This document shows, in pieces, positions 20,520-32,334 of a DNA stretch of 64,000 nt. The DNA lies in contig NZ_JAOVZQ010000001.1 of assembly GCF_026619435.1 (NCBI RefSeq), forward strand, positions 2,859,501 through 2,923,500, given 5' to 3'. The DNA is from Hoeflea ulvae (GTDB taxonomy: Bacteria > Pseudomonadota > Alphaproteobacteria > Rhizobiales > Rhizobiaceae). A program made the position numbers and the translations under genes. Positions within the stretch are counted from its first letter, which is position 1. Every line of letters starts with the position of its first letter. The notes below the pieces were generated by a model. It made no database searches. It was given only the letters and a program-made list of their open reading frames with translations, and was not told the DNA's origin.

Positions 20520-20930
20520 TTAGTACGTTGTAAATTCTTTCATTTCATCATGCTGAAAATCATAGACGACAGTAAGATATCCAGTCAAAGTGCGCCTCAA
20601 CCGCCTCGTTGACTGAATAGTCGCCAGCTTTACAGACCCAAAACGGCCCTCTAAGGCGTCCCTTATTAATCCAGATATCGTGGATGTAGAAATTGAGCTG
20701 TGTTTACAGACAAGAATCGTAAGATCTGTAAATCCTATGTCTTGATCCGCCAATGGATTTTGCTCTTCTAGGTCAGTTATAATAGTGAATTCATCTATGT
20801 CGCCATTCTTGGCCAGAGAAGCAAAGGCAGAATTCTCGCCGATCTACAAGACTCGAACCGCGTACTCGCCGATTAAAGATGCAAATATTGCGCCCATAAT
20901 AAATTATCCCGCCCAAAACATTTTTTTCAT
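20520..20930 (-). pseudogene. Decayed AT-rich gene with two in-frame stops
   Basis: A single frame from ATG 20930 (AAGGAA 6 bases upstream) to the stop at 20520 reads as one 136-residue secreted or anchored protein: MKKMFWAG, stop (TAA, 20904-20906), FIMGAIFASLIGEYAVRVL, stop (TAG, 20844-20846), IGENSAFASLAKNGDIDEF, then TIITDLEEQNPLADQDIGFTD and a basic C-terminal half. Both stops are one transition from Gln codons (CAA, CAG). A TTG at 20753 could at most express the last 77 residues. The family is unknown. It is divergent from the lysozyme-like lipoprotein gene and equally AT-rich. Confidence 0.6.
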
Positions 20931-20999
20931 GAATATTCCTTCTTTGTATGGTATTTTTGAACTTATTTTCGTTTAAAAAAATATTTTGGGGAGGGTATA

Positions 21000-21647
21000 A
21001 TGTCAAATTACCGTTTTATAATTTTGTTCTCTGTCGCTTCTGGAGTGCTTGCTGCGTGTCAGAATATCGGTGCTTCGGATAGTCGTGAAGATCATATTAT
21101 TGTTTCTACAAAAATGCTTTGGTTAGATGCTAACCCTGAAAGCTCGCCTTGGGAAAAATTTGCTACAGAGGCGATGAAACAGCATGGAGGCGCGTTGCTG
21201 AATTCGACACCAAAAGATATAAGCAACTGGTGTCCCGCCTATGATCGCCAATCTTCTGAACAAAGGCAAGCATTTTGGGCGTTTCTCATGTCATCATTGA
21301 TGAAATACGAGAGTAACTATGATCCCTCAGTAACATACACTGAGCCCTTTGAGGACGCGTCGGGAAACAAAGTCGTAAGCCGTGGCCTCCTTCAGCTTTC
21401 TATCGAAAGCTCAAATGGATACGGGTGTGGTATTGCTGATGCTAAAGAATTGCATGACCCACAAATCAATCTTTCTTGCTCTATACGCATTATGGACAGA
21501 TGGATTGAAAGAGACGGGGTGATCGCGGCCAGAACTACGGCCGGAAAATGGCGTGGTATGGCAAGATACTGGTCTCCTTTCCGCCGATCCCAACAAAGGA
21601 GCGCGATGCAAGCTCAAGTTAGCGCATCCAGCTATTGTCAAACTTAG
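21000..21647 (+). CDS. Lysozyme/transglycosylase-like lipoprotein (AT-rich)
   Basis: A 215-residue protein with a lipoprotein signal (lipobox LAAC, Cys20) and a domain resembling lytic transglycosylase/lysozyme folds: a candidate catalytic Glu in LMKYESNYDPSV (about 102), SRGLLQLSIESSNGYGC, an INLSCSIRIMDRWIERDGVI helix and ARYWSPFR. It would cut peptidoglycan glycan strands at the membrane. GGGGAGGG precedes the ATG. GC content is far below that of its neighbours, suggesting horizontal origin. Activity is inferred from motif order only. Confidence 0.75.
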   Translation: MSNYRFIILFSVASGVLAACQNIGASDSREDHIIVSTKMLWLDANPESSPWEKFATEAMKQHGGALLNSTPKDISNWCPAYDRQSSEQRQAFWAFLMSSLMKYESNYDPSVTYTEPFEDASGNKVVSRGLLQLSIESSNGYGCGIADAKELHDPQINLSCSIRIMDRWIERDGVIAARTTAGKWRGMARYWSPFRRSQQRSAMQAQVSASSYCQT

Positions 21648-21872
21648 TATAAGATCAACGTATGAGCGCTAATTCATAGCCTGCTCCAGAAACGACCGTT
21701 TGTTGAACAGCGCGCCAAAGCGGCTTTTGATCGCGCAAAATCATTGTCTGCTAAGTCCGCTTTTCAGACTTTGGTGCGTCCTGCAGCGAAAGCCCGCTTC
21801 CCGCCCATATCTACCTTGTAGCGCATTGCAGCAAACGCCCGTTCCTGATTACCCCGCCTCCTGCCCCCCACA

Positions 21873-21906
21873 AAAAGAAACCGGAAATCACTCCCCGGTT
21901 TCTTTT
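21873..21906. terminator. Bidirectional terminator between the lipoprotein gene and gyrA
   Basis: A perfect 12-bp stem AAAAGAAACCGG / CCGGTTTCTTTT with a 10-base loop; the arms carry A and T runs so that it works on both strands. It separates two convergent genes. Confidence 0.88.
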
Positions 21907-21925
21907 ATCCAGCCTTGAAGACCTA

Positions 21926-24766
21926 TCAGGCTTCAGGCGGTGTTTCGTCAGTGTCAGGCGCCTGAGTATCACCGGCTTCCGGTGCCGTATCACCAGCCTC
22001 TGGCGCTACAGCTTCGCCTTCGACACCCTCGACGCCCTCTTCCAGCAGTTCTTCTTCCGTTTCCGGCTCGCTGATGCGGTCGACGGAGACGACGCGTTCG
22101 TCCTTGGCGGTGGAGAAGATGGTGACGCCCTTGGTGGCGCGGCCGGCCAGGCGGATGCCGCCGACAGGAACCCGGATCACCTGGCCGCCATCCGAGACCA
22201 TCATGATCTGGTCGCCCTGCTCCACCGGGAAGGCGGCGATCAGCGGACCGATCTCGCCGGTCTTGGAGGTGTCGGTGGCGCGGATGCCCTTGCCGCCGCG
22301 GCCCGAGATGCGGAACTCATAGGTCGAGGAACGCTTGCCGTAGCCCTTCTCGCTGACGGTCAGGATGAACTGCTCGCGGGCCTTGAGCTCCTCGTAGCGC
22401 TCATTGGAGAGTTCGCCGATTTCCTCGGCTTCCTCGCCGACCAGAACCACATCCTCGGCCTCGTCGCCGAGTTCGGCCCGGCGTTCGGCCATGGCGCGCT
22501 TAAGGAAGGCTGCGCGTTCGGCGGCCTCGGCATCGACATGATGCACGATGGTCATCGAGATGATGTGATCGTCGGGCCCGAGGCTCATGCCGCGCACGCC
22601 GATCGAATTGCGGCCGGCAAAGACGCGGACATCATCGACCCGGAAGCGGATGCACTGGCCAAGTGCGGTGGTCAGCAGCACGTCGTCGAACTCGTTGCAG
22701 GTCTCGACATTGAGGATCGAGTCGGTTTCGTCGTCGAGCTTCATGGCGATCTTGCCATTGCGGTTGACCTGGACGAAGTCACTGAGCTTGTTGCGCCGCA
22801 CGGTACCGCGCGTGGTCGAGAACATCACGTCGAGATTGGCCCAGCTCGATTCGTCCTCGGGCAATGGCATGATCGAGGTGATCCGCTCGCCCTTTTCCAG
22901 CGGCAGCATGTTGATCAGCGCCTTGCCCTTGGATGTCGGCGTGCCGATCGGCAGACGCCAGACCTTTTCCTTGTAGACAATGCCGCGCGAGGAGAAGAAC
23001 AGCACCGGCGTATGGGTGTTGGCGACAAACAGCCGTGTGACGAAATCCTCGTCGCGCGTCGACATGCCGGAACGGCCCTTGCCGCCGCGGCGCTGTGCCC
23101 GGTAGGTGGCCAGCGGCACCCGCTTGATATAGCCGGCATGGCTGACGGTGACGACCATGTCCTCGCGGGCAATCAGGTCCTCGTCGTCCATGTCCGGACC
23201 ACCTTCGGTGATCACGGTGCGGCGCGGAATGCCGAATTCGTCGCGTACGGCAATCAACTCGTCCTTGACGATCTGCTGGACGCGGACGCGGGAGGCGAGG
23301 ATTTCGAGGAAATCCTTGATTTCCTCGCCGATCTTGCTCAGCTCGTCGCCGATTTCATCGCGCCCGAGCGCGGTCAGCCGGGCCAGGCGCAATTCGAGAA
23401 TGGCGCGCGCCTGTTCCTCGGAGAGATTGTAGGTGCCGTCCTCGTTGATGCGGTGGCGCGGATCGTCGATCAGCCGGATCAGCGTCTCGACATCCATCGC
23501 CGGCCAGCGCCGGGTCATCAACTGTTCGCGCGCGGTCGCCGGATCGGGCGCCTTGCGGATCAGCGCGATGACTTCATCGATATTGGCAACCGCAATGGCG
23601 AGGCCGACCAGGACATGCGCCCGCTCGCGCGCCTTGCGCAGCAGATATTTGGTCCGCCGGGTGATCACATCCTCGCGGAAGGCGACAAAGGCCTTGAGCA
23701 TGTCGATGAGGTTCATCAGCTCCGGCTTGCCGCCATTGAGCGCCACCATGTTGACCCCGAAGGAGGTCTGCAGCGGCGTGTAGCGGTAGAGCTGGTTGAT
23801 GATCACATCGGCCACGACATCGCGCTTGAGCTCGATGACGACCCGGTAGCCCTGGCGGTCGGATTCGTCGCGCAGGTCGGAAATGCCCTCTATGCGCTTG
23901 TCACGCACCAGTTCGGCCATCTTCTCGATCATCGTCGCCTTGTTCACCTGATAGGGAACTTCGGTGATGATGATGGCTTCGCGGTCATTGCGCATCGGTT
24001 CGACATGAACCTTGCCGCGCATCATCACCGAGCCGCGGCCGGTCTCGAATGCCTGGCGGATGCCGGCCTGGCCCAGGATGATGCCCGAGGTCGGGAAATC
24101 CGGGCCGGGAATGATGCTCATCAGCTCGATGAGATCGATCGCCGGGTTGTCCATGATGGCCATGCAGCCATTGATCACTTCGACCAGATTGTGCGGCGGG
24201 ATGTTGGTGGCCATGCCGACGGCAATGCCGCCTGCGCCATTGACCAAGAGATTGGGGAAGCGTGCCGGCACCACCTTCGGCTCGGAGCCCGACGCGTCAT
24301 AGGTGTCCTGGAAATCGACGGTGTCCTTGTCGATATCCTCGAGCAATTCGTGCGACAGCTTGGCCAGCCGGGATTCGGTGTAGCGCATCGCGGCAGGCGG
24401 ATCGCCGTCGATGGAGCCGAAATTGCCCTGACCGTCGACCAGCATGGCGCTCATCGACCAGTGCTGCGCCATGCGCACCATGGCGTCGTAGATCGACTGG
24501 TCGCCATGCGGGTGATATTTACCCATGACGTCACCGACGATGCGGGACGATTTCACATATTTGCGGTTCCAGTGATAGCCGCCCTCATGCATGGCATAGA
24601 GGATTCGGCGATGCACGGGCTTGAGCCCGTCGCGCACATCGGGCAAGGCCCGGCTGACGATCACGCTCATGGCGTAATCGAGATAAGAGCGCTGCATTTC
24701 CTCGACAATCGAAACCGGCTGAATGCCTGGCGTAATCGGTCCGGCGGGTGTTTTCTGGTCTGTCAA
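21926..24766 (-). CDS. gyrA: DNA gyrase subunit A
   Basis: Cleaves and rejoins DNA during negative supercoiling, with GyrB. The 946-residue protein has the winged-helix domain with the quinolone region [20 protein letters not shown], the catalytic tyrosine in [10 protein letters not shown], a long coiled-coil/tower, and a C-terminal beta-pinwheel opened by the GyrA box QRRGGKG, which identifies it as GyrA rather than ParC. The residue matching E. coli Ser83 is Gln; Asp87 is kept. The tail (last ~45 residues) is very acidic and contains a near-repeat APEAGDT. It is divergent from marC. Confidence 0.98.
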   Translation of the reverse strand: MTDQKTPAGPITPGIQPVSIVEEMQRSYLDYAMSVIVSRALPDVRDGLKPVHRRILYAMHEGGYHWNRKYVKSSRIVGDVMGKYHPHGDQSIYDAMVRMAQHWSMSAMLVDGQGNFGSIDGDPPAAMRYTESRLAKLSHELLEDIDKDTVDFQDTYDASGSEPKVVPARFPNLLVNGAGGIAVGMATNIPPHNLVEVINGCMAIMDNPAIDLIELMSIIPGPDFPTSGIILGQAGIRQAFETGRGSVMMRGKVHVEPMRNDREAIIITEVPYQVNKATMIEKMAELVRDKRIEGISDLRDESDRQGYRVVIELKRDVVADVIINQLYRYTPLQTSFGVNMVALNGGKPELMNLIDMLKAFVAFREDVITRRTKYLLRKARERAHVLVGLAIAVANIDEVIALIRKAPDPATAREQLMTRRWPAMDVETLIRLIDDPRHRINEDGTYNLSEEQARAILELRLARLTALGRDEIGDELSKIGEEIKDFLEILASRVRVQQIVKDELIAVRDEFGIPRRTVITEGGPDMDDEDLIAREDMVVTVSHAGYIKRVPLATYRAQRRGGKGRSGMSTRDEDFVTRLFVANTHTPVLFFSSRGIVYKEKVWRLPIGTPTSKGKALINMLPLEKGERITSIMPLPEDESSWANLDVMFSTTRGTVRRNKLSDFVQVNRNGKIAMKLDDETDSILNVETCNEFDDVLLTTALGQCIRFRVDDVRVFAGRNSIGVRGMSLGPDDHIISMTIVHHVDAEAAERAAFLKRAMAERRAELGDEAEDVVLVGEEAEEIGELSNERYEELKAREQFILTVSEKGYGKRSSTYEFRISGRGGKGIRATDTSKTGEIGPLIAAFPVEQGDQIMMVSDGGQVIRVPVGGIRLAGRATKGVTIFSTAKDERVVSVDRISEPETEEELLEEGVEGVEGEAVAPEAGDTAPEAGDTQAPDTDETPPEA

Positions 24767-24960
24767 AGCGGTCCACGGAGCTTGGATGGAATCATTTGTG
24801 CGTTATAGCCGAAAGCCACCGTTGTCGCCAATTTTCCAGCCCGGTTTGGCGGTTTAGGTGACTTTCTCCACCGTTGCTGTTGCTCACAGGGGTTCCGAAG
24901 CGGTCCGTGGTGTCGTAAGTCCTTGGATACGGCCTTCCAACGGGCTTGCGGGGATGTGTC

Positions 24961-25590
24961 ATGACTGCCGATCTGATCATAAATGCCTTCGTCACCATCA
25001 TCGTGATGTTCGACCCGCCCGGCCTGGCGGCGATCTTTCTCGGCCTGACCACCGGCATGACGCGCAGCCAGCGCATGCAGGTGGCCATGCGCGGCACGGT
25101 GACGGCGGCGGCAATCCTGGCGGTTTTCGCCATTGCCGGGGCCGGCATTCTCAGCGTTCTGGGCATATCGCTGGGCGCCTTCCGCATTGCCGGCGGGCTG
25201 CTGCTGTTCTGGATCTCCTTCGAGATGATCTTCGAAAAGCGCCACGAGCGCCAGGAAAAGAGCGCCGAACGGGCGATCACCAAGGACCATATCTCCAATG
25301 TGGCAGTGTTTCCGCTGGCAATTCCGCTGATTGCCGGCCCGGGTGCGATTTCTGCGGTCATCCTGCTTGCCGGCTCCTTCTATGCGCCGGTGGAGCGCGC
25401 CGGCCTGATCGGCGTCATCATCGCCGCCTCGCTGGTGCTGTTCGCATTTCTGGTGATTGCCGAGCGCATCGACCGCTTCCTCGGCGACACCGGCCGCACC
25501 ATCCTCACCCGGCTTCTCGGCGTGGTGCTGGCAGCGCTTTCGGTGCAGTTCGTCGTCGACGGCATCAAGCAGGCATTTCTGGGCGCGTAG
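24961..25590 (+). CDS. MarC family integral membrane protein
   Basis: A 209-residue protein with six predicted membrane helices, opening MTADLIINAFVTIIVMFDPPG, with the MarC features DPPGLAAIFLGLT and PLAIPLIAGPGAISAVILL. The MarC family was once linked to multiple antibiotic resistance, but its transport substrate is not established. ATG 24961 is preferred to an in-frame start at 24946 because it begins at the first helix. A DUF1905 gene follows 12 bases later. Confidence 0.9.
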   Translation: MTADLIINAFVTIIVMFDPPGLAAIFLGLTTGMTRSQRMQVAMRGTVTAAAILAVFAIAGAGILSVLGISLGAFRIAGGLLLFWISFEMIFEKRHERQEKSAERAITKDHISNVAVFPLAIPLIAGPGAISAVILLAGSFYAPVERAGLIGVIIAASLVLFAFLVIAERIDRFLGDTGRTILTRLLGVVLAALSVQFVVDGIKQAFLGA

Positions 25591-25602
25591 CGGAGGCGTC
25601 AC

Positions 25603-25905
25603 ATGCAGCCGGAGCAAAGCTACAGCTTCGAGGCCGAGCTGCGGCTGGTGCAATCGGCCAAGGCCGCCTGGCATTTCGTCACCGTACCGCAGGAACATTC
25701 GCACCGGATCCGGTTTTATGCCGGCCGGACCAATGGCTTCGGCTCCATCCGGGTGCGCGCCGCAATCGGCGACAGCGGCTGGTCGACCTCGCTGTTTCCC
25801 GACAAGGCATCGGGCTGCTATCTGCTGCCGGTCAAGGCGGCCATCCGCAGTGCGCAATCCATTGCCCAGGGCGACCGGATCCGGGTGAATCTTGTGATCG
25901 GCTGA
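25603..25905 (+). CDS. DUF1905 domain protein
   Basis: A 100-residue beta-rich protein: YSFEAELRLVQSAKAAWHFVTVP, then GSIRVRAAIGDSGWSTSLFP, then GCYLLPVKAAIRSAQSIAQGD and RIRVNLVI. This order is that of DUF1905, a small barrel whose function is unknown. It follows marC by 12 bases with GGAGGCGTCAC before its ATG and is probably co-transcribed. Confidence 0.88.
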   Translation: MQPEQSYSFEAELRLVQSAKAAWHFVTVPQEHSHRIRFYAGRTNGFGSIRVRAAIGDSGWSTSLFPDKASGCYLLPVKAAIRSAQSIAQGDRIRVNLVIG

Positions 25906-25985
25906 GCGCCGGAGCGCTGCCACTGCTGAAGCGCGTTGCCTTCATTCCCTTTTCGAATACCGGTTCCGACCTTTCGGAACACGCC

Positions 25986-26372
25986 CTAGTCGGACAGCTC
26001 GACGATCACTTCCTTCCCGCCCCAGCCGTGCAGCCTGTCATGGGCGCGGACCGTGACCCGGGCCGTGCCCGGCGGAATGACAATGCCGGACTGGCTGCGG
26101 GTGAATGGCTGTTCGGTGTCATGCGGATGCAGCAGCACGCGCTCGCCCAGGACCGCGCCGTCCGCACCGGTCACCTGCCATTTGTCGGCATAATGCTCCC
26201 AGCCATCGTCGGCATGGCGCACGGTGACATCGAAACGGTAGGTGCCGTCGGAGGCCCTTGCATGGCTGACGGAAACCACATCGGCCTCCCCGGCACGGGC
26301 AGGCGTAAGCGCCAAAAGGCTGCAGGTCAGGGCCAGAAGGGCAAGGGTGACGGAGGCGGGTCGGGTCATCAT
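25986..26372 (-). CDS. Secreted conserved hypothetical protein
   Basis: A 128-residue protein with a Sec signal (MTRPASVTLALLALTCSLLA, cut probably after ARA) and a beta-sandwich-like mature part: ASDGTYRFDVTVRHADDGWEHYADKW, LHPHDTEQPFTRS and a HGWGGKEVIVELSD end. Either ATG of an adjacent pair (26372, 26369) may be used; the ribosome binding site is weak. Function unknown; it is likely periplasmic. Confidence 0.75.
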   Translation of the reverse strand: MMTRPASVTLALLALTCSLLALTPARAGEADVVSVSHARASDGTYRFDVTVRHADDGWEHYADKWQVTGADGAVLGERVLLHPHDTEQPFTRSQSGIVIPPGTARVTVRAHDRLHGWGGKEVIVELSD

Positions 26373-26500
26373 CGCGCAAGTGTCGCCCGGAACCCGGCGG
26401 CAGACCAATCACAATTGCGTGGCTGCGGGCCCCATCGGGCGCGGCCCTTACACATCCGCCGGCACTCAAAGGGGCTCCGACTGCCGTGGGCGGCGGAGCC

Positions 26501-26914
26501 TCAATTGGCCGCCGGATGGCCGTCGCGCAATTGCAGCAGGTCCCACAGATTGCCGTAGATGTCGCGAAACACCGCCACGGTGCCGTAATCATAGGTCTGC
26601 GGGTCACGCACGAATTCGACCCCGGCCGCTTTCAGGCGCTGATGGTCGCGGGCAAAATCATCGGTGTTAAGAAACAGAAAGACCCGGCCGCCGGTCTGGT
26701 TGCCGATGAACGGCTCCTGTTCCGGCCTGGAGGCGCGGGCCAGCACCAGCGCGGCGCCCTGCCCGCCCTTGGGCCGGACCACCACCCAGCGCTTGTCCTG
26801 CTCGGGCTGGTAAGTGTCTTCCAGCAGGTCGAACCCGAGCACGCCGCAGTAAAAACCGATGGCCTCGTCATAATCGCGCACGACCAGGGCGATATGGGTG
26901 ATGGATTGACGCAT
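26501..26914 (-). CDS. VOC/glyoxalase family protein
   Basis: A 137-residue single VOC-domain protein: ITHIALVVRDYDEAIGFYCGVLGFDLLEDT at the N-terminus, FLNTDDFARDHQRLKAAGVEF and VAVFRDIYGNLWDLLQ at the C-terminus, the usual two beta-alpha-beta modules. His7 and Glu positions could bind a metal. Members include glyoxalases, dioxygenases and antibiotic-binding proteins; no substrate can be named. GGGAG precedes the ATG. A cupin gene is directly upstream on the same strand. Confidence 0.9.
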   Translation of the reverse strand: MRQSITHIALVVRDYDEAIGFYCGVLGFDLLEDTYQPEQDKRWVVVRPKGGQGAALVLARASRPEQEPFIGNQTGGRVFLFLNTDDFARDHQRLKAAGVEFVRDPQTYDYGTVAVFRDIYGNLWDLLQLRDGHPAAN

Positions 26915-26960
26915 GGCAGTCTCCCGTGCCCGGCCGGGCGCTGTCAGAACCGGCAGGCGG

Positions 26961-27395
26961 TCACGTGCCCGCAGCCGGCGGCGAACCGGCAAAGCCCTGA
27001 GGATTGTCCTCGAACCATTTGACGATATCCGGCATCGCCTGTTCGAAACCGCCGGGCATGAACATGTTGAGCAGCCCGACCGGCGCATCGCTGCGGTTTT
27101 CGAAATCATGCAGGATCCCGGCGGGGATGCGCAGGAAGCTGCCCTTCGGCAGGTCTTTCCAGGTGTCACCGACCAGAAAGGAGGCCGTGCCCTCGAGCAC
27201 GTAGAACACTTCCTCATTGGCCTCGTGCAGATGCGCTCCCGGGCCGGAGCAATGCGGCTCCAGCCACCATTCGGAGATCGCATAGCGGTCGCCGCTTTCG
27301 CCGTGGTCGGCCTTGAACACCGCCCGCATGCGGCCGAGGGAATAGGCGCGCCCTTCCCCCGGGCCAAGTTCGAGTACATCCGCTTGAGATGTCAT
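26961..27395 (-). CDS. Cupin domain protein
   Basis: A 144-residue cupin_2-type protein. The metal-binding pattern is visible: HCSGPGAHLHEANEEVFYVLEG (two His and Glu), followed later by FLRIPAGILHDFENRS (last His) in the second cupin motif. The C-terminus ends in a helical extension with PDIVKWFEDNPQGF. It is likely a metalloenzyme or sugar/auxiliary binding protein of unknown substrate, co-transcribed with the VOC gene 46 bases downstream. Confidence 0.88.
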   Translation of the reverse strand: MTSQADVLELGPGEGRAYSLGRMRAVFKADHGESGDRYAISEWWLEPHCSGPGAHLHEANEEVFYVLEGTASFLVGDTWKDLPKGSFLRIPAGILHDFENRSDAPVGLLNMFMPGGFEQAMPDIVKWFEDNPQGFAGSPPAAGT

Positions 27396-27453
27396 GCCAC
27401 CACTCCCGATGGTGCGGCAGCGGCTGACAGCCTGCTGCCGTCTGCCAATAGGC

Positions 27454-27966
27454 TCAGAACGGGATATCGTCGTCGAGATCCCGGGACGACCCGCCGCCGC
27501 CGGTGTTGCCGCCGCCGCTGAAACCGCCGCGATCGCCGCCGGACGAGGAGCCGCCGCCATAATCGCCACCGCCGCCACCACGGCTGACGCTGGAACCGCC
27601 GCCGCCGCCTTCATTGCGGCCGTCGAGCATGGTCAGGTTGCCGTTGAAGCCCTGCAGCACCACTTCGGTGGAATATTTGTCCTGTCCCGACTGGTCGGTC
27701 CATTTGCGGGTCTGCAACTGGCCCTCGACATAGATCTTCGAACCCTTCTTCAGGTAGTTCTCGGCAATCTTGCACAGGCCTTCATTGAAGATCACCACGC
27801 GGTGCCATTCGGTCTTTTCCCGGCGCTCGCCGGTGTTCTTGTCGCGCCAGCTTTCCGAGGTGGCGACCGAGAGATTGGCGATCGGCCGGCCGTCCTGGGT
27901 CCGCTTGATGTCCGGATCCGCGCCCAGATTGCCAATGAGAATGACTTTGTTGACGCTGCCCGCCAT
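27454..27966 (-). CDS. ssb: Single-stranded DNA-binding protein
   Basis: A 170-residue SSB that coats ssDNA in replication, repair and recombination. The OB fold starts [20 protein letters not shown], contains [23 protein letters not shown], and is followed by a Gly/Ser-rich flexible linker (about 120-160) and the conserved acidic tip DLDDDIPF, which recruits partner proteins. It is divergent from uvrA, and the region between holds a LexA box, so SOS control is expected for both. Confidence 0.97.
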   Translation of the reverse strand: MAGSVNKVILIGNLGADPDIKRTQDGRPIANLSVATSESWRDKNTGERREKTEWHRVVIFNEGLCKIAENYLKKGSKIYVEGQLQTRKWTDQSGQDKYSTEVVLQGFNGNLTMLDGRNEGGGGGSSVSRGGGGGDYGGGSSSGGDRGGFSGGGNTGGGGSSRDLDDDIPF

Positions 27967-28375
27967 GATGATTCACCTTCCAACACTTCAGGCGGCTCTC
28001 AGCCGCCCCTCTTGATTTGACTGCACCTTACAGGATCGCCCGCCCGCCCGTCAGCGCGGCGTCGACAATCCACAGGCCTTTTTTAATGTTCTTTATTTGT
28101 TCTATTATCTGTGTCAGTTTCTGTCAAGAGATTCGGCCGCGGCAGCGGCAACCGGCGGCACGGCATCTCGACATTGCAGATGAGGTGCTTATGTATGGGT
28201 CTGGTTTGTCCCGGGAACCATCTCCTTGATGTGGAGTTGCTGTGGGGCAATGTTGAGTGCGGGTATGATCGGACACCCTCCGGGGCTATCGACCCTGCGA
28301 GGCTTATGGAGATGAGAGCATGCCGGCGCGTTCAGCAGGACGCCGCGGGATGCTCCACGGCAAATCGGCGGCATC
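27967..28375. other. Divergent ssb-uvrA control region
   Basis: About 410 bases between the two starts. It contains the LexA-type box described separately, an AT-rich core around 28080-28110 that should hold promoters, and a ~270-base leader to uvrA with no supportable gene. Confidence 0.6.
28088..28102. promoter_or_regulatory. LexA (SOS) box GTTC-N7-GTTC
   Basis: GTTCTTTATTTGTTC is an exact match to the direct-repeat LexA operator of alphaproteobacteria. It lies 122 bases before the ssb start and 274 before the uvrA start, in the AT-rich core of the divergent region, where it could govern both genes. Confidence 0.85.
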
Positions 28376-31297
<2,922 letters not shown>

Positions 31298-31299
31298 AC

Positions 31300-31893
31300 A
31301 TGGACTCAATGGCAGAGTTTGAGACTTATCTACGAACGGCCGCTCCCGCCAATAGTGGGCTTCGACCGTTCGTCTGCTCAGGGTCGCCCCTGGAATGCTC
31401 CATTGCCTTGGTCGGTTATAATCCAGCGACCAATCTTGAGGCCGATTTCTGGAACTTTTGGAATTCTGCGCGCGGATTCGATAAAGCTAATTGGTTCGAA
31501 ACGTACAAAGTGGAAAGACAAAACCGACCATTGAAACCCGGGAAGACACGGCGAAATGCGGTAAGTCCAACGAGGAAGCGGATTGAATTGTTCATTGAAG
31601 GTGTCGGCGATTATAAATGTTTGGAAACCAATTTGTATTGGGACGCAAGCGAAGACATTGCCTCCCATGTCCAGGGCAGCCGTCCATTGGTTGCATCGCT
31701 GCTCAAACAATTGCCTCTCCTTAAATTGATCGTCTGTCACCACGAGGCCGCATTCCGATTCTTAAAACCACAGTTCCCGGATATACAAATTGAACATGTT
31801 GACCATTTCGCCAATCGCAAACGTGGCTGGTCTGATTCTGCCGCACTTGAGTTAGGACAGCGCATGGGAGCCTTGCTCGCCAAATCTGTATAA
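31300..31893 (+). CDS. Uracil-DNA-glycosylase-fold-like protein, horizontally acquired
   Basis: A 197-residue soluble protein. IALVGYNPATNLEADFWNFWN resembles the GxNP motif of the uracil-DNA glycosylase superfamily, with KCLETNLYW in the middle and a late IEHVDHFANRKRGW where the superfamily has its histidine motif. Related proteins of unknown function occur in other bacteria. GGAG lies 7 bases before ATG 31300, and only 2 bases separate it from the uvrA stop, so it is probably read through from uvrA. GC content is clearly lower than in uvrA. Glycosylase activity is unproven. Confidence 0.7.
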   Translation: MDSMAEFETYLRTAAPANSGLRPFVCSGSPLECSIALVGYNPATNLEADFWNFWNSARGFDKANWFETYKVERQNRPLKPGKTRRNAVSPTRKRIELFIEGVGDYKCLETNLYWDASEDIASHVQGSRPLVASLLKQLPLLKLIVCHHEAAFRFLKPQFPDIQIEHVDHFANRKRGWSDSAALELGQRMGALLAKSV

Positions 31894-32029
31894 GGGGATC
31901 AACGGCTGTCGAAATTAAACCGGTTGGAAGCAGCGGGATCCGTGCACAGTTTCTGTTGGAGTATGATCGACGAAAATGCAGTTCATGCCGTCCATGTGAT
32001 GTTCTATCGGCCTGACAAGGAGACATGGG

Positions 32030-32271
32030 ATGACGAGTTCACAATCCGACGCTAGGCATGAGCAGGTAACCCGGCCGGTTGAAGAAGGCGTTATGTCCCC
32101 AAAGTTTCCGTGACGCTGATCTACGAGCCCGACGATCCGACCAATTGGGGTCCCTATCTTTCCGCCGGGGACGTGCTGAAGCTCGACGAGGTGCGCCGCG
32201 CGCTGAGGCGTCGCGATATCCCTGCAGCAGCAAGCTACGGAGAGATTTTCGAGTTGACCAAGGTGGCATGA
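32030..32271 (+). pseudogene. Small gene with a one-base frame break
   Basis: AAGGAG stands 7 bases before ATG 32030. The first frame reads MTSSQSDARHEQVTRPVEEG and stops at 32111. One added base in the CCCC run near 32097-32100 joins it to the second frame, VSVTLIYEPDDPTNWGPYLS, ending FELTKVA at 32271, giving 80 residues. The second part resembles short hypothetical proteins of rhizobia. It is broken as sequenced; function unknown. Confidence 0.55.
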
Positions 32272-32330
32272 ATGGCGGCGGCGAGATCGTTGCCGAAGGG
32301 GTGCCGCGAGGGAGCTTCGGAGTAGCAGAC
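32268..32330 (+). pseudogene. Fossil of the uvrA 3' end
   Basis: The frame [12 protein letters not shown] repeats the uvrA C-terminal segment [12 protein letters not shown]: 17 identical bases (GGCGGCGGCGAGATCGT) at 32274-32290 match 31168-31184, followed by five more matches, and the trace ends in CGGAGTAG like uvrA itself. The rest of the uvrA tail is missing. It suggests that the 1-kb segment 31298-32270 was placed at the uvrA end by an event that copied part of the gene. Confidence 0.5.
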
Positions 32331-32334
32331 GGTT

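Noticed and set aside
20844..20906. Recoding (suppression) of TAA and TAG in the decayed gene
   Set aside because: No other gene of the window uses in-frame stops and no recoding signal is seen; simple decay is the simpler view.
22538..24808. Long open frame of 756 codons on the plus strand opposite gyrA
   Set aside because: It mirrors gyrA and has His/Asp/Gly-rich content typical of antisense frames of GC-rich genes; it has no ribosome binding site and no recognisable domain.
31963..32055. 30-residue frame MIDENAVHAVHVMFYRPDKE...
   Set aside because: It reads like protein, but the ribosome binding site is badly spaced and the frame overlaps the better-supported start at 32030.
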